From Globodera rostochiensis (taxonomy: Eukaryota; Nematoda; Chromadorea; Rhabditida; Heteroderidae), in NCBI GenBank assembly GCA_018350325.1, contig JAEVLN010000015.1, forward strand, positions 1,985,789-2,049,788: a stretch of 64,000 nt of DNA, given 5' to 3'. A program made the translations under genes and the position numbers. Positions 46,872 through 58,705 of this stretch are shown here, piece after piece; position 1 is the first letter of the stretch, and every line of letters begins with the position of its first letter. The notes beneath the pieces are model-generated. The model had not been told where the DNA came from and did no database searches. It saw only the letters and a list, made by a program, of their open reading frames with translations.

Positions 46872-48627
46872 ATGAGTTCGGAGAATGTCCATGCGAATAT
46901 GTGTTCCATGTTCAACCAGCAACTCGCAGTTCATCTTCTTGTCCAATACGGCACGATGTTGGACATTGCAGCCAGGGCATTTCAGGTTGGTGCGTTTCGA
47001 CGTTAATGATAAGTTGCCTTTTCCATTTCTTCTTAAGCGGCCTTTTGCCATTTCTCTCCTCATGCCATCTCAACCCACCGCAAAAGAAATCGACGCTTTC
47101 CAACGCATTGTGGCCGAGCTGTTGGTCCCGATACTCGCTTGCAATAGACGCTACGTACATTCGATTCTGCGCCAAGCGATGCTGATGCTATCGGAGTGTG
47201 ACCAGAAAAACGTCCAATCCTATTACTCCACTTCGGGGAATGCACAAAAGATTGTGATAGTGTCCAATAAGCTCAAATCGGTGGTCCATCAGGTCGGCGT
47301 CATCTCATTATATTTAAAAATTGGTTTGTGGTGTCAGAAATGTGAAAATTTGCATTTTGATTAAGAAATTATATAAAAAGGCATTTTTCAGACAAGAGCA
47401 TGGTATGAGCGAGTTACAGAACAGTTGTGCGGCGGTGAGAACGACGGAGCGTCGGAAGAATGCTTTTGCGAATGTTTGGGTCTCGATGAATTTCGCCGAT
47501 TTGTTGTTCCGCTCACGCAGAAGCAGTCGTCTTGTGAGCTGCTTGGTCTCATGGATCTGGCGCCTTGCGTGGGTTGGCTTCCTGGGAAAACATTTCTCGT
47601 TTGATGATATATTCCATTAATTTAATTTAGAAAGGCGTCAAATTGCGACAGTCTGTCCAAGAGGCGTACCGACGCTTGACCGGAACAGAAGTGGCCAAAG
47701 GGCTGATGTTCTGTGGGTCAACGGCTGTGCTGAGGTTGTTTGGAGTCGCTTTTCAACAGCCAATGCTTCGATTTGTTAAAGGAGCACATTTGGAGCGAAT
47801 TCGGAACTTAAAGACGACGATAATGGCGACGACAAAGCGGAAGAGGGCCTTCCAGTGATTGTGGGCAGGGAAAACACTCTCAGAACACTCTCTTTTAGGC
47901 TGTTGCGGGTAAATTGTCCAAATTAGAAACCATCGGTGTTTTTGTTGTTAAGTGCGTTTACCCGTTGTTGATAGGCGAGAAAATTGTCATTCTGGCGTCA
48001 AAACATCGCTTATCGACAGGCATTGACCTTCTTAACAAGCTGAATTCTTTGCGCATTTGTCGAAGAGCGGAGAAAGTCAAATGGAATTTTGGCGAAAATA
48101 GCACATGGTAGTTCCAAGTGCTTTCGGGCATAATGTTTTATTATTTTAGCTTAGCAAGTCTCTTCGATAGGAACGACAAATTATTCGGTGTCTCTTGTGA
48201 GGCAAATGCGGCCCTTCACTTGATGGACAGTGCGGAATGCAAAAACTGTGTGGTCATTGACTTGTGCAACCACAAAATGCGAGGCCGCGAATACTTCGGC
48301 CGTTTTCTTGCTCAACTGTCAGGAAAGCGCAACTTTCCGTCGGACAGTGCCGTTGTGGCCTTTGTCGCTTCCATCGTCACTGATGTGCATCAGCTGTTGA
48401 CACTGGCGCGATACATCACCCCGGACGCCGTCATAAACCATTTGAATTTGACCGTCTCGGACCAATTGATTCTCCTCAATTGTATGGCCGAGTTTAATGT
48501 TATCAAATATTCCGTGAGTTCTTGTTAACAACTAGACACTTTTATTTTTTATTTTCTTTTTCAGCAAATGGATAAGAAGAAACTTGGGAAGAGAATTAAT
48601 CTACCGTACAAGAAAATGAAATTTTGA
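46872..48627 (+). CDS. Unrecognised multi-exon protein
   Basis: I do not recognise this gene. The likely first exon starts MSSENVHANMCSMFNQQLAV at 46872 and ends DIAARAFQ before a GTTGGT donor (about 46985). Other blocks are PTAKEIDAFQRIVAELLVPI (about 47065-47292), a block at about 47395-47590 (ending LMDLAPCVGWLP), LRQSVQEAYRRLTGTEVAKG (about 47640), GEKIVILASKHRLSTGIDLL (about 47972), and a long last part (about 48150-48513: NLTVSDQLILLNCMAEFNVI), then QMDKKKLGKRINLPYKKMKF with stop at 48627. The predicted product is soluble and helical with a basic tail; no signal peptide or membrane helix is seen. It lies between the RhoGAP gene and METTL5. The 5' end is uncertain. Confidence 0.6.
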
Positions 48628-48721
48628 AAAAATGCCCCAAATATTCATTCTTTTGTATCATTTTATGTATAATAAAAATTATATAAACATTGAGAAAACA
48701 CAGAAAAGTGAGACATCGAAT

Positions 48722-49660
48722 TTAAACCTTTTCAAAACAGCAAAGAACAACATCAATATCGACATTGGTCTTCTTGTGAAATTTATAAGTCGGACCCAAA
48801 TTCCATTTGAGCTCAGCAACACATTCCGCTCTGTTGACGCTGTCCCATTTTTTCGCTGTTTTTATGAGAAAATTGCGAGTTGAGCTTTTGTGCAGAGAAA
48901 ATAGTTTCCCTCCAGCGCTAAGCATGCTTAATCCAGCAAGAACAAAAGCAACATCGCTTCCTAAATGGTACGGTACGATTAATCATTAGAACGATCAGAA
49001 ATGGCTTCCAACTTATGCTATTTAACGCAGTCAAAACATGCATTCTTTGGAAGTAAAAGAAACCTTGGTTGTTTTTTGTCCCGAATGGCGGATTGGTCAG
49101 GACAACATCAAATTTGTCAACGATTGGTATGGACTCTCTCACATCTGCCAAAACGAGTTGAGTCGTGGAAGTCGATTCTTCGAAATCGAACTTTTCGATG
49201 TTGTTCTGGGCTGTTAATATGGCATTTTGGCAACAGTCAATACCAACGGAGATTCTGAAAAGATCCAAAAAAGATATTTCAGAAAACAAGAACACAGATG
49301 CTTATTCCGTTCCCAACATAAATCAAGTTTCATTCAATTAAAAACACTATTAATGTGGGGAGGGAATAAGTACCAAATCCTCGTACTGTGCTCCGAGAAA
49401 GGCGGAACCGAGAAGAAGCCTACCCGTGCCACAGCCCAAGTCAGCAACTGCACATCCATCAAGACTGACTAATTCATCCACGTGCTGAAGCAGGGCAACT
49501 AATAAAAAACATTTAATTGGAATTTTCGGTCTCCATCCATTCAAAAATGCCAACCTGAAATTTCCAATGGGGTGATGTACTGCTCCAATTCAATTCGAGG
49601 GTTGTCAAAGTCGTCAACTTCTTGCAAAAGTGATTTGAGTCGTTTAGCTTTTACCTTCAT
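48722..49660 (-). CDS. metl-5: METTL5, 18S rRNA m6A methyltransferase
   Basis: SAM-dependent methyltransferase that, with TRMT112, makes the single m6A in 18S rRNA. The start at 49660 gives MKVKAKRLKSLLQEVDDFDN, then the family signature IELEQYITPLEIS. The SAM-binding loop is VADLGCGTGRLLLGSAFLGA (about 49400-49460). The exon near 49120-49240 has DKFDVVLTNPPFGTKNN with the catalytic NPPF motif. The last exon (48925-48722) has LFSLHKSSTRNFL and PTYKFHKKTNVDID, typical of the METTL5 C-terminus. A TTATTCAG acceptor-like site ends about 5 bases upstream of the ATG. It is divergent from RRS1. Confidence 0.94.
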
Positions 49661-50099
49661 ATTTGCTGAATAAAGAGGACAGTTAAAATATTTCCAATAA
49701 CTCATGAGGGGATGGGGTCGGCGGTATCGATGCCGCCGAAATTTTTGAATTTTTAACTCAAATTGTTAAGCAGGGTCGGAATTTTAGAAATTTGAAGCAA
49801 GTATTGTTAAATTTTAGACATTTTTTAACCAAAAAATTGCAAGAAATTCAAAAATTTATAAAAAACGCTTGAAATTAACAAATTTGGCCATCTGTCTAAT
49901 TATTCAAAATTTAAACAAATTCTCAAAAAATTCCAGAAATCGCAAATACAGAAAGGACGGAAAAAGACGCGTCGTTTCTCAAAGCACAATTTTTAAAATG
50001 GTAAACAGAGAAAAAAAGGGCTTTTTTGTATTTAGGAAAAAGTCTTGGTGGATATTGGTACAGGAACGAACCGAGGAAATTGATTTTCAGTCTGTTGTA
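49661..50099. promoter_or_regulatory. Divergent intergenic region metl-5/rrs1 with a MITE hairpin remnant
   Basis: About 440 bp between opposed start codons. Near 49712-49740 GTCGGCGGTATCGATGCCGC and the following Ala/Thr-rich DNA resemble the hairpin and flank of the CAGG-ended MITE family. The TTGATTTTCAG just before 50091 is a good spliced-leader acceptor for rrs1. The bidirectional promoter role is inferred from gene orientation. Confidence 0.4.
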
Positions 50100-50828
50100 A
50101 TGGAGACCCCGCATATTGATGTTGGCAACCTCTTATTGATTGATGGAGAGGCCCAAGTCGACGATTTAGCCACTATCAATTCAGAACAGATATGTGAATT
50201 GACAAGAAAGAATGCGCAGCGTCTGTTTGATGAAATATGGAAATTGCCTAGGAAGATCGTTCAAGATGCGACATGTTCTCAGGTTTCAGAAAGTATTTAA
50301 ATTTAATACTTTTATTATTTACATTTAAGCTTCCTGAATGTACCTACGGCCTTCCTCGTGAGAAGCCGGTTTGTGAATGTTTTACTATTTTAATAAATTA
50401 ATCCATGTTAAGATTCCAAAACCGAAAGAACCGACCAAGTGGGAGAAATTTGCCAGAACTAAAGGGATAACAAAGAAAAAGGGCAAGAAGGTTTGGGACA
50501 AACCGAGCCAGGTTTGCTTCTTGTTTTGAATTTTAAGTAAATGTAGAACTTATTAAGGAATGGAAGCCAACTTACGGGTACAGAAGTGCGAATAACCAGT
50601 CAAAAGACTGGCTGATCGAAATACCCGATCACAAAGGTCTGTCAGTTCCCACTGAAATGCTTCTTCATAAAATCTGTTTCAGACCCATACAAGGATTATT
50701 TTGCCGAAAAGCGGGAAGGAAAGCGGGAAAGGGTGAACAAACAAGAATTGATGCGGTTGAAGAACATTGCACGGTCTTCCAATAAGTCTAACGGCCAAAC
50801 TGGCAATCGGAAAGTGTTCAAAAATTGA
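50100..50828 (+). CDS. rrs1: RRS1 ribosome-biogenesis regulatory protein
   Basis: Nucleolar factor that brings 5S RNP (with RPF2) into pre-60S ribosomes. The start at 50100 (METPHIDVGNLLLIDGEAQV) follows a TTTTCAG acceptor by nine bases. Five exons give QRLFDEIWKLPRKIVQDA, YGLPREKP, IPKPKEPTKWEKFARTKGI, KKGKKVWDKPSQ, KDWLIEIPDHK, and KRERVNKQELMRLKNIARS with stop at 50828. These are the consecutive conserved blocks of the family. The product is about 180 residues, close to the short yeast form and lacking the long basic C-terminal extension of vertebrate RRS1. Confidence 0.93.
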
Positions 50829-51030
50829 GAATTCGAAATTTTTTGCACAACATTGTTATTTCCATATACAATATAAATCGAGAATATTTATAAGCGACAT
50901 ATCTTTCAATTTAACCCTTAATGTATGGGCCTTTGTTTTGTTTTTATTTAAAATATTTGTCAACATTAATTCATGAAACGTCTCCAACAGCATTTATGAA
51001 AGAATTCTATGATTAGCAATTAAAATACCA

Positions 51031-53959
51031 ATGGGGACGCCTTCACAAGTTCATAGTTTAGCTGCTGAAAATGCTTCCACTGGATTTCTCGTTTCGAGGA
51101 GGAGGTTAGCTTTCAGGTAAAATAACATTTTGTATATATTGTGTAAATTGGGTCTAAAATTGTCGATGACCACCATATTTCGTCCTCCCACTTAACCTAA
51201 CCATACCCACATTTTCCGCAGACCTCCGCACCTCGCCACCAAGAAATCGAATGTAGCAGCTTTTGTGTCGGCTGAGAAAAGTGACACCAATGGCGCCACA
51301 TCGGTTGTCATTTCTTTGGAACCAAAAAATGTGTCTTCTGAAGGCGCAACTTCCTCTAAATGTACAAACGCCAGCACTTCTGCTGAGACGGCGGACAAAG
51401 CTCGGCGAATGTTTTGGACTTTTGAAGAACAAAGCGTTTTTTACGAGGCTCTGAAATTGGTCGGGACTTTAAAAGTGCCTTTTTACACACAAACTTTAGT
51501 ATGGGAAAGACTTCGATGCAATTTCGAAGTTTATGTTTAAAAAGAAGTTCAACAAGGACAAAGACCAGGTGCGGAACTATTACCTGAACACCTTCAAAGT
51601 GTGGAAGTGCAAAGCGCAAATTGAGGACGCGGATTGGGAAAACATCCCGCGGGACGCCAAAGAATTGTTTGTGCTGTTAAACGGTTTCGAATGGCGAAAA
51701 CGGCTCAAAGGATTGTCATTTGAAGAGAAAAAGTTCCGACAGCTCGTAATGGAAGGGGTCTGTTTTTAAGTCCTGTTGTGGACTTAGATGGGGCCTCATT
51801 CAGATTCTTGACCTTTCATATATCAATATTGTATAGTATAAATTTTAATAAAGATTTTATTTCTAATGGAGGGTGAAGAGAAACCGCCGGAAATTTTTCT
51901 TTTCTCCGGGAAAAATTGCGGGAAGGGGGGGGGCGTCCCCGGCTTCTCTCCCCCATAACGGTTTCACTATTCAGCACACGTCTTTTCGGCCCCGGAGGAA
52001 AAAGTTTATTGTTAATTTGAAAACGCCGTACTGTCCAGCCCTGCTAAAGTATTTTCCCTGTAAGTGCGTGCGTTAGCGCCTTTTCAGTGTTTTTGCAATT
52101 TAATTTTTAGATGACAAAAGAAATTACGAAATACCGCAACATTTGTCGGTTAAACTCACGCCGTTGAGGAACCAGGACAGGGAATTTGTTGTCGCATGTG
52201 AGCAGAACCCCTTTCTGATCGTCCAAATTAATGTCAACGATAAAATTTTGTCTCTCTTCGATCTTCTCAAGCGCAAATGGTCTCTTGCTGCTCGTAAAAT
52301 GGTGATCTTTGTTCTCCCCACTGTTTTTGGAGGGGGGGGGGGCAAACAAACAAATTTTTGACAAGTGGTCAGGAGGCACGGAAAAAAGGAAAATTAATAT
52401 TTGAAAACTGTTATTTGGCTACGTATTGTTTAGGGAATTTCGGCTGTGCCGAGCGTCGTTGGGTTCATTTTGGAAATTTCAGTTGTAAGGATTCTAATTG
52501 TATTGTGAGGGGTAGGGGGCGTTAGGGCCTGTTTCTGTTATTCAAATTAGGAATAAAGCAAACCCATTTAGCCCAATGTTCAAATGAGCAATGAGCATAC
52601 TTCTTCAATGGACGTCGGAATCCGTTTATTTGTCGGTGAAAGCAATCAAATCATTCACAATGTGCTGGTTGGAAATGAGGGCAATTCGCCGCTTCTGTCG
52701 CTGACAAAATTGAAAAAGAATTTTTCTCCAATTGAAGGCGCAGAAATTGGCAAATTCGTGGGCTCAGGTGCATCAACTGGCTTTGATTTATCCTTTTAAT
52801 ATCACTTAAGGAAGACAATCGAATGAGATCAAATTGAATGCCTCGTCCGTTAAAGAAGTCTTCGAAATCAATGAGGACAAAATACGGGCGGGATTGTCGG
52901 TGCAAGAAGTGGGGAATGCGTCGATGTTGCAGCTTTTTTACATGGTAAAATTCTTCTGCATATTTTCTGGAGAGAGTTTTATAAACCCATTTAGCTTGGG
53001 ATGAAAAAAGAATTGAGCTTCAATTATCTGGTTTCTGGTCACGAATCAACTTTCCATACTTGGACCTTGTTCAGTTCTTTGGTTGCAAGGGATTATGATG
53101 AGTTAATGGCGCGAAGCACAGCAACTGTAGATGCTCAACCGGACATTAACAACATTTTCGAGATGCCCAAAACAACAACAACAACAACCGGTGTTGTGGA
53201 ACGAGAAAATGCGCAATTTGTTGAGCAGTTGAAGACTCACTGCAACATTATGCAGCAGAAAAAGCCAAAGCGACAGATCAAATTGGTTCCGGACAACCAA
53301 AGGGTAAGCGAAATCGTATCGAAGTAGGTCGAACTTAAAAACATACTGCGCTTAATTTCAAATTGATATTTTCAGAAATTTATGAGGATTTCCGCTCCTG
53401 TTCCAACGCAACAACGCGTGTTAAAAACCAATGTTGCAGCCCAGCACTTTTACATGCCAGAAAATTCGGTGTTTGGCCGAACGGTGCACCCGCATCCTCA
53501 AATGTCCGGTAAAGATGGAGAGGCAATGTCATTACCTCTTTCTCGGGTCGAACATCAAGATGTGGTTTTGGACACTGCTACGGACTTCTCAGTTTTTCAG
53601 AATTTCTCAGAAGTAAGTTGTCTGCAGCAACCAACTAAATTGTCTTTGTTGCATTTCTTAAGTCCCGTCAAACTGCCCAGTTTAATGCAAGATTTGTGCC
53701 AATAGCAGCGTCTTCATCAGCAACGGCAAGCACTGCCATTGATTTAGGCGGAGAATTGTCGATGGACTCTTCCGTAATTTCTCAGTTCCAGCCAATTGTT
53801 CTAGGCAACTCGCCCAACAAAGGACTGCCTGAGGATGTGAGGACGGCCTATGAACAGATGCTCAAGGAGAACTCCATCGATTACTGTCGTCAATTCGAGC
53901 AATTGGCCAATTTGCACAATGACGGCTCCCCGATTAAGACATTTGATGAAGGGCGTTAA
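51031..53959 (+). CDS. cramp1: Cramped/CRAMP1 homologue, SANT-domain chromatin factor
   Basis: Homologue of Drosophila Cramped (a Polycomb-group-related protein) and vertebrate CRAMP1, reported as a regulator of linker-histone gene expression. The start is at 51031 (MGTPSQVHSLAAENASTGFL). The SANT domain is split: RRMFWTFEEQSVFYEALKL (about 51406), then YGKDFDAISKFMFKKKF and KDKDQVRNYYLNTFKVWK to about 51610. Next come WRKRLKGLSFEEKKFRQLV, FIVNLKTPYCPALLKYF (about 52005-52060) and LRNQDREFVVACEQNPFLI (about 52165-52225), in the same order as in CRAMP1. C-terminal exons (52570-53959) are Ser/Thr/Gln-rich with a TTTTTT run (about 53170) and end KTFDEGR. MITE debris lies in the 51770-51980 intron. 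Joins near 52330-52570 are uncertain. Confidence 0.83.
51875..51965. repeat. MITE-like remnant in a cramp1 intron
   Basis: Sequence CGCCGGAAATTTTT, then a G-run (51924-51931) and GGGCGTCCCC, resembles the G-run and GCC-rich parts of the CAGG-ended MITE family. No terminal repeats are found, so the assignment is weak. Confidence 0.35.
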
Positions 53960-54086
53960 AATGTATTGATAATTGACTGTCATAAATTTTTTTAAACAAA
54001 ATGAGGCTGATGGCAGCTTATCAGTATTGTACTTCGTGCTTTCATACTTTTGTGAATTTTGTTGTTTTGGAAGTTAGTGTTTCAGA

Positions 54087-57000
54087 ATGCGTCTTCCCAC
54101 TAGTTATTGTTGTTATTTGATCTGCAGACACAGCAGGCCTTACCTTCGCGGGTCGAGGCTCTTTTCTTTTGTTTCTGCTGGGCATGGGCACAGTTCATTT
54201 GCCAAGTACGGCATCTGCCGTTACGCTTCCCAAGCAGCGGCTGCAGAACCACAAAAATTCGAGTTTCAGGCTGAGATAAATAGCCTTCTGGAAATCGTCG
54301 CCAAGTCGCTGTATTCGGACCAAGAGGTGGGTTGGAGGCATTGGCAAAACCAAAAGTGCTTCTTAAATTAGATTCCAGTCGAAGTTTTACCTCTGATTAA
54401 GTGCATTTTAGGTGTTCATCCGTGAGCTTGTCTCCAATGCGTCGGATGCGTTGGAAAAGCGACGATGTTCGGAATTGAAAGACGGCGTTATTGGGGAAGC
54501 TGCAAAAGCATTTGAACTGAGAATTGAAGTGGACGAAAAGGAGAAGAAGCTGATATTCGTCGACACAGGCATTTTATTCATTCCTTTACGGGCGCGAATT
54601 TTGAATTTTGCTGTCTTGGCAAAAAAGTTGTTTTGGATATATTCCTCGCGTTTAGGTATTGGCATGAGCCGGGATGAGTTGGTTAACTTATTGGGTACAA
54701 TTGCAAAATCGGGCTCCAAAGCCTTCCGAACGGATGAAAAGAATGCTGCTGAGTCAATCATTGGTCGATTTTGCTTTCCGTCCATTTTTATTCCGTTTTT
54801 AATTTTAGGCCAATTTGGCGTCGGCTTTTATTCCGCATTCGTGGTTAGGTATATTTTTTGTATGAATAAGCGGTAACATGTTCAGCGCCTTTGCTTTAGT
54901 GACAAAGTTTGCGTTACGACTCGAAAACTTGGCGATGAGATGGGACACATTTGGAGTTGGAATGGCGGTGCACATTTTGCGATTGAACCGAAACCGGACG
55001 CGGAGGTTGGGACGCGGGTGGAGCTTCATCTGAGGTCAGGGGAAGCGGAAAAGTTTGCGGTTCCCGAGAAGGTCATCGAAGTCATTAACAAGTAATATTA
55101 CTTAATACTGCCAACACATCGAAATTGGGTCCAAAATTGTTTAAGGTATTCGTATTTTGTGACAGCCCCGATATTTGTGAACGGTGAGCGTGTGAATGAA
55201 ATGCGGGCACTTTGGACAATGCCACCGGTCGAAACGACGCCGGAAATGCACGAGACTTTTTTTAAGTGAGTCCAAACGCTTTTACACTCATCCAAATTGT
55301 CCACCGATGGCACAGACATTTGGCCAAAACCCATCACCCTCACCTGGCGGACGATCGTCCCCAATACACCATTCAATATCAGACCGACTCGCCGATCAAC
55401 ATCCGAGCACTGTTTTACGGTCTCTTTCTGTTCCTCCGTCGAATATCACTGACCTTTTAGTCCCCTCGAGGAGAGTTTCCAATCTGGAGTTTGCAGCCGA
55501 TTCCCAGCGGGACATAGCCATTTCATTGTACAACCAGCGCGTTCTGATCAAACCGAATGCCAAGGAGTTGGTGCCGCACTATTTGCGTTTTCTGATCGGG
55601 GTTCTTCAAAACGTTTGCTTTCAAGTAATCTGGACTCTTCTGTTTAGGTTGTCGACTCTGAAGGTATGGGCAAATTTGTTGGATCTAACTGTAGAATACG
55701 AGTCTGATCATTCACTATACATCAGATGTTCCATTGAACCTCAGCCGAGAAATGTTACAGACGGATTTGGTGCTCGAGTATGAACACTCGATTTTCAACC
55801 ATCAATTGAGTTGTTTACAGGAAGATAAGAAGAATTCTTGCGGAGCGATGTATCCGCTTCTTTCTCTCGCAATTGGCCAAGGACCGGGTCAAATACTCCG
55901 ATTTTTATCGGGGTTATTCGATGTTCTTCAAGGAAGGCATTGTCACTGAACAGTCAAACACGATAAAGGTCGTTCGTTTCAATTTTGATTTAAGAAATAA
56001 AAGACTCTCTCATAATTTAGGAAGAAATTTCGCAGCTTTTGTTATTCGAGTCGTCCAGTTTCCGGCCTGGGACTCTGACAACAATGTCGGAATACGTCGA
56101 TCGGATTCAGTCTGATCAGAAGCACATTTATTACATTTATGCTCCAAGGTAAACGGCAACAATAGCGCGAACATTTTTAGTATTTTTGCTTTGGTATTCT
56201 TGAACACAAAATGTTTAGCCGACAACTCGCCGAAACGTCGCCATACTTCGAATTATTCAAGGGCAAATACGAAGTTTTGTTCCTGACAGGTCATTCCTTT
56301 CTGATTTTTTGTCTTTTAATTCTGATGTTCCATATCTTCAGACCCAGCGGACGAACTCGTCTTTTTGTCGATGCCCCAATTTAGGATGAAAACTTTGCAA
56401 TCGTTGGAAAAATGGACGAAGGACGAGGGGCTGTCCATTAATTCTGACAAAGATGCTTCGGAGATGATGAGGGACACTTCGAAAAAGGGTAAAATGCGTT
56501 CGGATTTACAAAAATTCTTGTCTTATTACCTCATCCTTTTTTTTGTTGGTATATCCCTCGTTTTTTGCTTTGAATTATTTTAAACAAATGGCCTGTGATG
56601 CTTTCTCAGACTTTCTCGGATGGCTGCGCGAAAGTTTGGGCTCGGTGCGTGTCAGCGACATTAAGCCCAGCGGGAGACAATCCGAACATCCGTTCATGGT
56701 TAGTGACGTTGAACGGACTGACGTTCTCGCTTCTGTTTCATGCTAAAATACCTTGTTGACACAGATAACCATCTCTGCTGATATGGGTGCTGCCCGTCAC
56801 ATGCTGAGAATATCGGAAGTCAAGGAGGTGCACATTTTTAGAAACGGATTTGAAATTTTACAATATTTTTGACAGATGGAACACCTCGTCATGCTGCGTC
56901 CTGTTCTACACGTCAATCTTTCACATCCCGTCGTCGCCGGAATAATGCGTCTCAAGCGCAACAATCCAGAATTGGCTTCAGAAATTGCCGAGCAGGTGGC

Positions 57001-57170
57001 GGTGTTGCAGCTTTTGAGGCATTTTTTGAGGATTATTTTAGGTTTATGATAATGCGCTGTGCACTGCTGGGCTGCTGAAGGACACGAGCAAAATGGTTGG
57101 GCGGTTGAATAAAATATTTTCGGATTTGCTACAACTGAATGCGGAGAAGTCACAGATATTGACCCCATGA
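54087..57170 (+). CDS. trap1: TRAP1, mitochondrial HSP90 chaperone
   Basis: ATP-dependent chaperone of the mitochondrial matrix. The start at 54087 gives an Arg/Ser-rich presequence (YLRGSRLFSF). The GHKL ATPase follows: FQAEINSLLEIVAKSLYSDQ, then VFIRELVSNASDALEK with the catalytic Glu and the ATP/Mg Asn, the DTG|IGMS motif split by an intron (about 54585-54660), LGTIAKSGSKAF, and GQFGVGFYSAFVV (about 54810). The middle domain has NIRALFY, NLSREMLQTD with the conserved Arg (about 55738), and YSDFYRGYSMFFKEGIVTE (about 55895). The C-terminal dimerisation domain ends MVGRLNKIFSDLLQLNAEKS with stop at 57170. No MEEVD tail is present, as expected for a mitochondrial form. Derlin follows after about 175 bp. 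Confidence 0.95.
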
Positions 57171-57344
57171 AGAGAGAAGATTATATGAAATTGCCTTACA
57201 TTTTATATTTTGTTATTACTTTGGTAAAACAATTCTGCTGAAACTGAACTTGCTTTGCGATCATCGGCATTTGAGTCCATCTTTTCTTTATGGGCTTTTA
57301 TTTTTTTATTTTAATTAATTTTCTAACGCAAAAGGTCGAACACG

Positions 57345-58705
57345 ATGCAGTCGATCATCCAAGCATACACCGAAATGCCGCCGGTGAGGTTTTCATCAAA
57401 GTAATTTTGGGTCAAAATAGGCTCTAACTCAATTTGTCTATTTGTCAAATCCCGATTTTTTTTTTTGTATATAAATACCGCGGATTGCATGTTGTGCTCA
57501 ATCAGACAATACATCCGTTCCTCCGAATATTTTCACATTTTGTAACTGTTTAAGGTCACCCGTGCGTATGTAACCGCTTGTGTGGTAAAATCCCTAACGG
57601 ATGAATGCAAAACAATGCTCTATTGTTCACAGCTCACCACGTTGGCGGTCCATCTGGAACTGATTACGCCATTCCACCTCTACTTCAACTGGCATCTGAT
57701 CATACGCGAGTGGCAGGTCGAATGGTGGAATAATCCGATTTAAAGGCTAATTGGTTTTATTCCATTCCGTTCAGTGGTGGCGTCTTCTCACCTCCTTCTG
57801 TTACCTCGGCTCCGTCGGCTTTTCCTTCCTCTTCAACATTGTCTTCACCTACAGGTTCTAAGCCTAAATTCTTTTCTGCCGGTTTCTTTGTATCGATTCA
57901 CCCCTCAGGCATTGCTCAATGTTGGAAGAGGGCTCTTTCCGCGGTCGAACGGCCGACTTCGTCTTTATGTTCCTATTTGGCGCATTTTTCATGGTGATTT
58001 TCCCATTCTGTCCGTTTTACCCACTCTTTTAGATAATTTGTGCCTGTTTTGTCCATCTCATTTTTCTTGGCCATGCTTTCACCATTATGGTAAGTTCTGT
58101 TTTGCTTGCTTTTCATCAGCAAACTCCCTATCTTAAGCTGGTTTATGTCTGGTCCAGGAGGAACCCTTTCGTAGGTGCGTTTTGGCATTTTGAGTTTTCT
58201 GACGTCATTTTGTTTTAGGCATGAATTTTTTCGGAGTTCTCTCATTTTCGGCTCCATATTTGGTAATTTATTCTTCACTTTTTTTCACCCTCTTTCACAT
58301 TTAGCCTTGGGTGCTGATGTTCTTCTCACTTTTGCTTGGACAAACTGTCATCGTCGACATTTTTGGTGAGTGCTGGCGGATCAACGCATATTAGCGGGGG
58401 GGGGGGGGGGGGGGGGGGGGGGGCCGGCTCCTTTCAAGTTAAGGTTTCCCTCATTTCCTCCCCCAGGGATTGCCTGTGGCCATTTGTACTTTTTCCTGGA
58501 GGATGTGTTCCCCAACCAACCCGGAGGCTTCCGAGTGTTGAAAACTCCGCGTGTGCTCAAATGGCTGTTTGATCCTGCGCCGTTGCCACGGGTCGACCCC
58601 GGCCAAAGGCCCGGCGGTTACGATTGGGGCGGAGACGGAAACGAAGGCCAGCAGCAGGCGGAGGAGGCAAATGAAATGGATGAGGAGAACGAAGAACGGC
58701 GATGA
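57345..58705 (+). CDS. derl2: Derlin-2-type ER membrane protein (ERAD)
   Basis: Rhomboid-like pseudoprotease of the ER membrane that helps move misfolded proteins to the cytosol. Exon 1 (57345-57383) reads [13 protein letters not shown] and joins [11 protein letters not shown] at 57555. Next come [19 protein letters not shown] (about 57633), the WR motif in [99 protein letters not shown], and an acidic tail to 58705. About six hydrophobic segments are present and no catalytic Ser-His pair, as expected for derlins. One intron (about 58368-58468) carries a 28-base poly-G run. It lies about 175 bp behind TRAP1, at operon spacing. Confidence 0.95.
58396..58423 (+). repeat. 28-base poly-G run in a derlin intron
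   Basis: An uninterrupted run of 28 G lies between a GTGAGT donor (about 58368) and a CCTCCCCCAG acceptor. It is the longest of many homopolymer G or C runs in this window. Such runs can form G-quadruplexes in DNA and in pre-mRNA. Exact length may be a sequencing estimate. Confidence 0.9.

Noticed and set aside
49990..50085. Prefoldin-5-like EKVLVDIGTG after a TTTTTTGTATTTAG acceptor upstream of rrs1
   Set aside because: The match is only about ten residues, a stop follows within a few codons, and no other prefoldin exon is nearby; probably chance.
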